Below are positions 7,498 to 14,268 of a stretch of 64,000 nucleotides of DNA, in pieces. The position numbers and the translations under genes were made by a program. Source of the DNA: Neisseria perflava (GTDB lineage: Bacteria; Pseudomonadota; Gammaproteobacteria; Burkholderiales; Neisseriaceae); the NCBI RefSeq assembly GCF_002863305.2, contig NZ_CP136962.1, positions 744,001-808,000 of the forward strand. The letters are read 5' to 3'. Below the pieces are notes generated by a model. It was not told where the DNA came from. It did no database searches and worked only from the letters and a program-made list of their open reading frames with translations. Position 1 is the stretch's first letter. Each line of letters begins with the position of its first letter.

Positions 7498-8709
7498 ATG
7501 TTATTTACCCCGTTCACTTTTCCAAACGGAAAGACTGCCAAAAACCGTATTTTCAAATCCGCCATGGAAGAACAACTTGCCCAAAACGACCAGCCGTCTG
7601 AAAAACTTGTCCGCCTGTACGGCGCTTGGGCAGAAGGCGGAGCGGGTGTGTTGGTTACAGGCAATGTAATGATGGCTGAAAGTGGCAAAGGTTCGATAAA
7701 CGATGTGGTGATTTCAGACGACCGCAGCCTTGAGATGCTGAAAAAATGGGCGAAAGCCGGCACGCAAAACGACACGCTGCTCATCATGCAAATCAACCAT
7801 GCGGGCAAACAGTCGCCTGCGGTGGTCAATAAAACGCCGCTTGCGCCGAGCGCCGTGCCGTTGGTGGGCATGGACGGCTTTATCAATCCGCCGCGCGAAT
7901 TGAGTGCCGATGAAATCAACTGGCTGATTCAGCAATTCGTGCAAACCGCGAAAATTGCCGAACAGGCAGGCTTTTCAGGCGTACAAATTCACGCCGCACA
8001 CGGCTATCTCATCAGCCAATTCCTCTCGCCACACCACAACCGCCGCCAAGACCAATGGGGCGGCAGTTTGGAAAATCGTATGCGCTTCCTTTTGGAAACC
8101 TACACCGCCATCCGCGCTGCCGTTGGCAAAGATTTCTTAGTCGGTGTAAAACTCAATTCAGCCGATTTCCAAAAAGGCGGATTTGACGAAAGCGAATCGG
8201 TGCAAGTGGTACAAAAGTTATCGGAAATGGGCATTGATTTTATTGAAGTTTCCGGTGGCAACTACGAAAGCCCGCAAATGCTCGCCGCCAAAGACAGTAC
8301 CCGCAAACGCGAAGCCTTCTTCATCGATTACGCCGAAAAAGCCCGAGCAGTCAGCCAAGCTCCACTGATTATCACCGGCGGCTTCCGTTCACAAAGCGCA
8401 ATGGAGGATGCCTTATCCAGCGGCCATTTGGATTTGGTAGGTGTTGCCCGTCCGTTTGCCTTAGTGCCTGATTTGGCGAACCAAATGCAAAACGGCACTT
8501 ACCAAACCGTACAAACCGACCGCATCAAAACAGGCGTAGCATTGGTTGATAAAAAAGCGGGCGCAATGTTGGAAATGAACTGGTATATGATGCAAATGGA
8601 CTTGATCGGACAAGGCAAACAGCCTGCTCCCAAATTGTCGGCATGGAAAGTTTTACTGAAAACTTTGTGGGAAAATGGAAAAGCAGGTTTAAGTACTGGC
8701 AGATCTTGA
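7498..8709 (+). CDS. NADH:flavin oxidoreductase (Old Yellow Enzyme family)
   Basis: FMN-dependent TIM-barrel ene-reductase of 403 residues, reducing activated C=C bonds or nitro compounds with NAD(P)H. Motifs: NGKTAKNRIFKSAMEEQL (FMN-phosphate/Rossmann-like start), MQINHAGKQSP near residue 98, IHAAHGYLISQFLSPHHNRR near residue 163 (substrate-binding His pair and Tyr), GGSLENRMRFLLE, and the C-terminal ITGGFRSQ and VGVARPFA phosphate loops. Although the frame is open further upstream, the ATG at 7498 follows AAAGGA at 7486-7491 and starts at the family N-terminus. The upstream ArsR gene is the probable regulator. Confidence 0.9.
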   Translation: MLFTPFTFPNGKTAKNRIFKSAMEEQLAQNDQPSEKLVRLYGAWAEGGAGVLVTGNVMMAESGKGSINDVVISDDRSLEMLKKWAKAGTQNDTLLIMQINHAGKQSPAVVNKTPLAPSAVPLVGMDGFINPPRELSADEINWLIQQFVQTAKIAEQAGFSGVQIHAAHGYLISQFLSPHHNRRQDQWGGSLENRMRFLLETYTAIRAAVGKDFLVGVKLNSADFQKGGFDESESVQVVQKLSEMGIDFIEVSGGNYESPQMLAAKDSTRKREAFFIDYAEKARAVSQAPLIITGGFRSQSAMEDALSSGHLDLVGVARPFALVPDLANQMQNGTYQTVQTDRIKTGVALVDKKAGAMLEMNWYMMQMDLIGQGKQPAPKLSAWKVLLKTLWENGKAGLSTGRS

Positions 8710-8792
8710 TGGGGTAAGCAGGGATTTGAAGGAGGATTAAATTTTAAAATTTAACCGTATTTAAAAGTATGGAATATAAATAAATTGATACT

Positions 8793-8830
8793 AAAAAACC
8801 GTTTGAATCTTTAAGTTCAAATGGTTTTTA
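8793..8830. terminator. terminator after the OYE gene
   Basis: AAAAAACCGTTTGAA and TTCAAATGGTTTTT form a stem with a T-run. The arms look like decayed DUS copies. Confidence 0.65.
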
Positions 8831-8920
8831 GAATTTTAGATATCCACTGAGCGATACAAAAGATCCTGTTCTTTGAAAGTTGCTTAGAATAAGAATTTTA
8901 AAAATACTAATTAAATTAAT

Positions 8921-8951
8921 AAGTTATGATTATAATTTATAATCATAACTT
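8921..8951. repeat. perfect AT-rich palindrome
   Basis: AAGTTATGATTATAA and TTATAATCATAACTT flank a single T, a 31-base perfect palindrome at the edge of dispersed element copy A. No coding sequence is evident in 8710-9521; apart from this palindrome, the repeat and a promoter I see only AT-rich sequence and one small imperfect hairpin near 9261-9302. Confidence 0.6.
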
Positions 8952-9160
8952 AACATAATATAAATTAATTTCCTTTTCCCTATTCTTCTACAAATTCCGC
9001 TTATTGTTCCTATATGTCAAATGAGAATTAGTAATACTTTAGAGAGTGTGCTCATAGTACTCCAATTTTTAGTATCAAATCAATAGGTTTTAAGAAATTT
9101 GTCAGTTTAATTATGCTATAACTCTATCACTTAATTATTTAGTAGTGGAATAGGGCCGTG
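8944..9160 (+). repeat. dispersed AT-rich non-coding element, copy A
   Basis: Shares long near-identical runs with 13857-14140: TAACATAATATAAATTAATT, CTATTCTTCTACAAATTC, TTATTGTTCCTATATGTCAA, ATGAGAATTA, and TACTCCAATTTTTAGTAT. It ends at the word GTGGAATAGGG. The upstream GTAAGTGATTGTAC block found in the other copies is absent here. Confidence 0.75.
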
Positions 9161-9378
9161 GGGACATATCCCAAGCTCTTTAAATTCTTTGAGAATAGAG
9201 AAATGCAGTACAAATACTTGGTAATGTAAATGCCACCTAAATTCTAAAAACTAGTAAAAGAGGTCCGTTTTAAGCCATAAGGGACCTGAAAACGGAAAGA
9301 CCACATATCCTAACCTAATTATTAATATCAGCTTAATAATCAAGTAAGCCTTTCGCTGCTTATCGTATGCAGGAAAAC

Positions 9379-9387
9379 TGCTACAAT
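9379..9387 (+). promoter_or_regulatory. extended -10 promoter element
   Basis: TGCTACAAT is a good extended -10 (TG-N-TACAAT), 134 bp upstream of the NmrA-like gene. The -35 (TTATCG) is weak. Confidence 0.4.
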
Positions 9388-9424
9388 AAAATAACCATTA
9401 ATAAACCATCCCTTGAATCTATTC

Positions 9425-9436
9425 AGTCTACCTGAA
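9425..9436 (+). other. Eikenella-dialect DUS-like word (left)
   Basis: AGTCTACCTGAA differs by one base from the Eikenella dialect AGGCTACCTGAA and lies just upstream of the NmrA/ABC block. Confidence 0.5.
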
Positions 9437-9521
9437 ACCCAAAAAGCAGCATGCACATGGTTTTACAGAAACCCTGTAAACGGCAAAGCTATCTCTTTAG
9501 AAAACGCATAAGGAAAACAAC

Positions 9522-10382
9522 ATGAATCTAGCCATCACTGGCTCCAGCGGCAACATCGGTGGTATGGTCGCCCGTCATCTGAACACACGCGGTCTGCCGC
9601 TTATTCTGCCGCTGCGCAACCCTGCCAAAGCGCCCAATCTCACGAACTGCGAGGCGCGACGGTTTGCCTATGGCGATTTGGAGCTTGCTAAGCAGGCTTT
9701 AAATGGGGTGGACGTGCTGTTTATGGTGTCCGCCGCCGAAAGTCCGATGCGTGAACAGGAGCATTTGACTTTGGTGCAGGCTGCTTCGGAAGAGGGCGTG
9801 CAACACATTGTCTATCTCTCTTTCGCTCAAGCAGCGTTGGACAGCACCTTCACGCTGGCGCGTACCCATGCGGTTACAGAAAATGCAATCCGGCAAACAA
9901 ATATGCGCTACACTTTTCTGCGCGACAATTTTTACAGCGAGATAATGGCAACGATTACCAATACAGAAGGCATCATCGCAGGTCCAGCCGACGATGGGCG
10001 CGTTGCCTGCGTTTCGCAACGCGATGTCGCCCAAGCGGCGGCAAACGTCATTGCAGATATCGCATATAGCAACCATCGTCACGATAATCAGACCTACACG
10101 CTGACCGGCTCCCAATCATTAAGTTTTGCTGAAATAGCCGCCGTATTAACCGAAATTACCGGCAAACCGCACTGCTACCACAATGAAACTGTGGAAGAAG
10201 CCTTCGCCAGCCGTAAAGCTGAGTATCCTGATACGCCCGATTGGCAGATTGAAGCCTGGGTTTCTACCTACACTGCCATTGCCAAAGGCGAGCTTGCTAC
10301 CGTTTCAGATGACCTGTCGCAGTTGTTGGGACGAGCACCACTTAGTTTTGAAGACGTAGTAAAGGCACAATATGCAAAATAA
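9522..10382 (+). CDS. NmrA-like NAD(P)-binding protein (atypical SDR)
   Basis: A 286-residue atypical short-chain dehydrogenase of the NmrA/QOR2 type. The Rossmann glycine motif GSSGNIGG is at residues 7-14, followed by the LPLRNPAKAP stretch that contacts the NADP phosphate. VQHIVYLSFAQAAL replaces the classical YxxxK site, and RYTFLRDNFYSEIM near residue 130 is typical of quinone-reductase-2 and NmrA-like sensors. It may be a redox sensor or a quinone reductase. The stop overlaps the start of the downstream ABC ATPase gene by 11 bases, so the two are translationally coupled. Confidence 0.82.
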   Translation: MNLAITGSSGNIGGMVARHLNTRGLPLILPLRNPAKAPNLTNCEARRFAYGDLELAKQALNGVDVLFMVSAAESPMREQEHLTLVQAASEEGVQHIVYLSFAQAALDSTFTLARTHAVTENAIRQTNMRYTFLRDNFYSEIMATITNTEGIIAGPADDGRVACVSQRDVAQAAANVIADIAYSNHRHDNQTYTLTGSQSLSFAEIAAVLTEITGKPHCYHNETVEEAFASRKAEYPDTPDWQIEAWVSTYTAIAKGELATVSDDLSQLLGRAPLSFEDVVKAQYAK

Positions 10383-11196
10383 TCTTGTCCCATTTATCGA
10401 GTTTCGTGGTACAGGCAAGCATTATGACGGCAAATATGCTGTGCGCGATTTGGATTTGACCATTTATCAGGGTGAATTTTTCGTGTTGGTAGGTGGCTCG
10501 GGCAGCGGCAAATCCACCACTTTACGCATGATTAACGCGCTAATTGAACCGACCGATGGCAACGTTTATCTGCATGGGAAACGGATTAAAGACTACGACA
10601 TCCGCCAGCTCCGCCACCAAATTGGTTACGTATTGCAGCAAATCGCGCTTTTTCCCACCATGACCGTCGCAGAAAATATCGAACTCATGCCTGACGTACT
10701 GGGCTGGCCGAAAGCCGAACGCAAAATGCGTGTGAATGAATTATTGGAGCTGGTGGAACTTGACCCTGCGCACTACCGCGACCGCTATCCGCACGAACTT
10801 TCCGGCGGTGAACAGCAGCGCATCGGCATTTTGCGAGCCATTGCAGCCAAGCCCCAAGTTCTGCTGATGGACGAACCGTTTTCAGCACTTGACCCGCTGG
10901 TGCGCACCGTGCTGCAAGACCAAATTGCTATGATTCACCAAAAATTTGGCACCACTATCGTTTTCGTTACCCATGATATGCAGGAAGCCGCCAAACTCGC
11001 TTGCCGTATCGGTGTAATGCATAATGGCAAACTGGTACAAATCGGCACACCTGAAGAAATCAAAAAGCAGCCGGCAAATGATTATGTGCAATCGCTGTTT
11101 TCCACCGCCGACGCACCCGATGCCGAACGCATCATCCACCAATTCTTACGGTTGGATAAACAGGGACAGGAAGCTGTGAGAAGGGCAGTGTTATGA
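10372..11196 (+). CDS. ABC transporter ATP-binding protein, quaternary amine/ergothioneine type
   Basis: ATPase subunit of an ABC importer. Walker A is GGSGSGKSTT (residues 42-51), the Q-loop lies in YVLQQIALFP, the signature is LSGGEQQRIGILRA, Walker B is VLLMDEPFSAL and the H-loop is FVTHD. It belongs to the ProV/OpuCA group but at 274 residues lacks the C-terminal tandem CBS domains that sense ionic strength in many osmoregulated members. It starts inside the NmrA-like stop and is followed after 101 bp by a fused permease/binding-protein gene, which completes the importer. Confidence 0.9.
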   Translation: MQNNLVPFIEFRGTGKHYDGKYAVRDLDLTIYQGEFFVLVGGSGSGKSTTLRMINALIEPTDGNVYLHGKRIKDYDIRQLRHQIGYVLQQIALFPTMTVAENIELMPDVLGWPKAERKMRVNELLELVELDPAHYRDRYPHELSGGEQQRIGILRAIAAKPQVLLMDEPFSALDPLVRTVLQDQIAMIHQKFGTTIVFVTHDMQEAAKLACRIGVMHNGKLVQIGTPEEIKKQPANDYVQSLFSTADAPDAERIIHQFLRLDKQGQEAVRRAVL

Positions 11197-11297
11197 TGGT
11201 GAAGGCCGTCTGAAACCTCTTTCAAGGCGCTAATACCTTGCTGTAAAGCAAACATAAACATCTATTATTCAACATACTAACCATAACAATTAAAACT

Positions 11298-12815
11298 ATG
11301 TTCTCATCCCTAAACGTTACCCCGGCAGAACTCTGGCAAATGCTGCTTACGCATTTATGGCTTTCCAGCCTGACTTTGCTCGCGGCAGTGGCGATTGCAG
11401 TGCCTGCGGCCGTGTTGTTTGCGCGCAGACAGCGGGCAGCGGAAGCGGTATTGCAGTTCACCAATATATTGCAAACCATTCCGTCTTTGGCGCTGCTGGG
11501 TTTGCTGATTCCGTTTGTCGGTATCGGTTCGCCGCCTGTCTTGATTGCGCTCACGCTATACGCGCTGTTGCCTATTTTTCAAAATACCTATTTGGGGCTG
11601 ACCCAAATCGACCAATCGATTCAAGATGCGTACACCGCATTCGGCCTGTCGCGCTGGCAATCATTGTGGCGGATTGAGCTGCCGATGGCTTTGCCTGCCA
11701 TGATTTCAGGCATTCGCACGGCGGCGGTGCTGATTGTCGGCACGGCAACTCTGGCGGCGCTAATTGGCGCAGGCGGCTTGGGTAACCTAATTCTGCTCGG
11801 CATTGACCGCAACAACATGATAATGACGTTTACCGGCGCATTGCTCTCCGCATTACTGGCTGTCGGCGTAAGCGGCATTATCGGGCTGTTGCAGAAATCG
11901 CGACGCAAGTTGCCGATTATTCTTGCATTGGCGGTGGGCTTCGGCGCACTCGGTCTGTCTCAGATTTCATTTACACCTGCTACAAAAAACGTGGTGGTTG
12001 CCGGCAAAATGGGGAGTGAGCCGGATATTCTGATTAACATGTATAAATTATTGATTGAACGTGAGAATTCGAACGTGAAAGTCACAGTCAAACCTAATTT
12101 TGGTAAAACCACTTTCTTGTTTAACGCACTGAAAAGCGGCGAAATCGACATTTACCCCGAATTCACAGGCACCGTGCTGGAAGCCTTAGTACAAGTGCCA
12201 ACTGAACAGAAAAACCGCCATCTGGCGCCAGATGAAACCTACCAACGGGGCAAACAATTATTGGCGGAACAATATCAGCTAGAGTTTCTGCCGCCGATGT
12301 CTTATCAGAACACTTATGCGTTGGCAGTCAAAGAAAGTTACGGCGCGGCGCACCAACTGAAGACAATCAGCGACTTGAAGCAGGTAGCGCCCAATATTCG
12401 GGCAGGTTTCTCACTAGAGTTTACCGACCGAGCGGATGGCTATAAAGGCATGCAGGCAGCAGGTATCACGCTGAAACATATTGTTAGCCTAGAGCCTGCC
12501 CTGCGCTATACGGCGCTGTTGAATGAAAAAATCGACCTAGTGGAAGCCTTTTCTACCGACGCAGAATTGAAGCAATACCAGTTGCGCCTGCTGAAAGATG
12601 ATATTTCCCTGTTCCCCGCCTATCAGGGCGCACCGCTGATGAAAGTAGAATTTGCTGAAAAAAATCCTCAAATTGTGACCGCACTTAACCGACTGGCGGG
12701 AAAAATTAGCGAAGAGGAAATGAGCGAGATGAACTACCGTGTGAAAGTGCAAGGCGAAAGCGCGGAAAACGTGGCTCGGAATTATTTAGAGAAAAATGGG
12801 TTGTTAGGAAAGTAA
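11298..12815 (+). CDS. ABC importer permease fused to substrate-binding protein (OpuC/EgtU architecture)
   Basis: A 505-residue two-domain subunit. Residues ~15-215 form a BPD_transp_1 permease with several membrane segments and the EAA-loop region DAYTAFGLSRWQSLWRIELP. Residues ~225-505 form a type II periplasmic binding domain of the OpuAC/ProX family, starting KNVVVAGKMGSEPDILINMY and containing EIDIYPEFTGTVLEAL and YALAVKESYG. The fusion replaces a separate lipoprotein. The same architecture is found in OpuABC-type osmolyte importers and in EgtU, the ergothioneine importer; sequence alone does not decide the ligand. A perfect Haemophilus USS core lies in the binding domain (12678-12686), indicating foreign origin. 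Confidence 0.88.
   Translation: MFSSLNVTPAELWQMLLTHLWLSSLTLLAAVAIAVPAAVLFARRQRAAEAVLQFTNILQTIPSLALLGLLIPFVGIGSPPVLIALTLYALLPIFQNTYLGLTQIDQSIQDAYTAFGLSRWQSLWRIELPMALPAMISGIRTAAVLIVGTATLAALIGAGGLGNLILLGIDRNNMIMTFTGALLSALLAVGVSGIIGLLQKSRRKLPIILALAVGFGALGLSQISFTPATKNVVVAGKMGSEPDILINMYKLLIERENSNVKVTVKPNFGKTTFLFNALKSGEIDIYPEFTGTVLEALVQVPTEQKNRHLAPDETYQRGKQLLAEQYQLEFLPPMSYQNTYALAVKESYGAAHQLKTISDLKQVAPNIRAGFSLEFTDRADGYKGMQAAGITLKHIVSLEPALRYTALLNEKIDLVEAFSTDAELKQYQLRLLKDDISLFPAYQGAPLMKVEFAEKNPQIVTALNRLAGKISEEEMSEMNYRVKVQGESAENVARNYLEKNGLLGK
12678..12686 (-). other. Haemophilus-type uptake signal core inside the transporter gene
   Basis: Reverse strand AAGTGCGGTCACAATTT; perfect USS core with AT-rich flank. 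Confidence 0.65.
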
Positions 12816-12825
12816 AATTGGCAGT

Positions 12826-12837
12826 AGGCTACCTGAA
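12826..12837 (+). other. Eikenella-dialect DUS (right)
   Basis: AGGCTACCTGAA, a perfect AG-eikDUS 12-mer, sits just after the transporter stop codon. Neisseria would carry AGGCCGTCTGAA. Confidence 0.6.
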
Positions 12838-12862
12838 AGCATCAAATTCTTAGGAAGGTATT

Positions 12863-13734
12863 ATGAAAACCGTAAAAATCAAAGGCTTCTGCATCAACCA
12901 TTCCGAGATTTTCACGCGTGAAGGTAAATCGCCGTCTGTCCAATTTCTGCGCATCTTGGGCATTGAATGTGTGAGCGAAGTGGCGCAAAGTTCCACACTT
13001 GCGCTGGCGGTCGGACAAAAGGTCGTCTCTATTATGGGAGAGAAATGGGGCGCGCCTTTGACGGCAGCTACGCCGAATATGTGTTGCTGCTAAACGAGCA
13101 AATTTACCCCAAACATACCGATTTGGATTGGACAACCCTTGCCGCAATTCCCGAAACTTACTACACCGCGTTCGGCTCATTACAGCAGCTTCGTATCGCG
13201 CCGCAAGATCGTGTATTGGTGCGTGGTGCCAGCAGCGGTGTGGGCATAGCCTTTGCAAAGCTTCTTAAAGTACGGTTTCCGCATATCGTATTACACGGTT
13301 CAACGCGTAATCCTGCCAAAGCTACCCATCTGCAAGCAGTCGGATTTGACGAAGTGATTACTGAAGCCGATGGCAAACTACAAACCGACCAAAGCTATGA
13401 CAAAATTCTGGAATTGGTCGGGCCGGCAACTTTGTGTGATTCTTTCACCCGCATCAACGAATACGGCATCGTCTGCAATACAGGGCAGCTAGGTAATATA
13501 TGATACGTAAACGGTTTTGATCCGATTATCGAACTCAAAAACAACAGCTATCTCACCGCCTTTCATTCGGGCAATGTGTCGCAAGCCAAGCTGGATGCGA
13601 TGTTTGACTATATCTGGCAATTTAATGTGAAAATCTTAATTGAACGCGTGTTTACATTGGAACAAGTTCCCGAAGCCCACCGTTTTTTGCAAAGCGCGGA
13701 CGGGTTTGGGAAAGTGGTGGTAGTCAATGAATAG
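12863..13734 (+). pseudogene. zinc-type alcohol dehydrogenase/quinone oxidoreductase (MDR), frameshifted and interrupted
   Basis: Reads as an MDR-superfamily NADPH:quinone oxidoreductase but is broken twice. Residues up to VVSIMGE are in the first frame; the sequence then continues as MGRAFDGSYAEYVLL in another frame, with an apparent 2-base insertion (or 1-base deletion) near 13044. The second part holds the nucleotide-binding loop RGASSGVGIAFAKLL, then meets an in-frame TGA at 13501-13503 where relatives have a Trp (GQLGNI-stop-YVNGFDP). The frame stays open to a TAG at 13732-13734 (EQVPEAHRFLQ near the end). Total length ~290 codons, normal for the family. Almost certainly inactive. Confidence 0.87.
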
Positions 13735-13820
13735 GGCTATCTAAAATTCTATCAAAGAAATTTAATCATGCTTTGGAATAAAACTGTGATCTGAATTGGT
13801 TTCATGGATATTGATAAAGA

Positions 13821-13852
13821 GAAGGCCGTCTGAAATTCTTCAGATGGCCTTT
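13821..13852. terminator. DUS inverted-repeat terminator
   Basis: AAGGCCGTCTGAA and TTCAGATGGCCTT around a short loop, followed by TTTA. It directly precedes dispersed element copy B, as the 60076-60108 and 23656-23692 hairpins do for copies D and C. Confidence 0.7.
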
Positions 13853-13856
13853 TATA

Positions 13857-14140
13857 TTTGAATTATGTAAGTGATTGTACAATGATTGTACAACTAGAAG
13901 AAACAGGACTTAGCAGACTAACATACTAGAATTATAAATTTAACATAATATAAATTAATTTCCTTTTTCCTATTCTTCTACAAATTCTGCTTATTGTTCC
14001 TATATGTCAAATGAGAATTAATGATACTCTAGAGAGTAAGTTAATAATACTCCAATTTTTAGTATAAAATCAATGGTTTTTAAGAGAAATGTGGCTGCTT
14101 AATTTACCACTTTTTCCCTGAATGGTGGAATAGGGCAGGG
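13857..14140 (+). repeat. dispersed AT-rich non-coding element, copy B (vgrG upstream region)
   Basis: Fullest plus-strand copy. It starts TTTGAATTATGTAAGTGATT, contains AGCAGACTAACATACTAGAA, TAACATAATATAAATTAATT, TCTAGAGAGTAAG and TACTCCAATTTTTAGTAT, and ends GGTGGAATAGGG. It lies 130-410 bp upstream of vgrG and probably holds its promoter. No coding sequence was found in 13735-14268. Confidence 0.8.
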
Positions 14141-14268
14141 GGAAATGTCTCTTTATCCCTTATTTCGACCGTTCGGACAGACTTTTTTCCATTCATCCCA
14201 TTCGCTTTACCATCGGCATTATCCCCGTTACCATACAAGATTCATCGTCATTCTAAAACTTTTCAGTC

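Noticed and set aside
8710..9521. A hidden gene or tRNA in the 812-bp gap after the OYE gene
   Set aside because: No frame of useful length, no cloverleaf arms; only the dispersed element, a palindrome and a promoter-like site were found.
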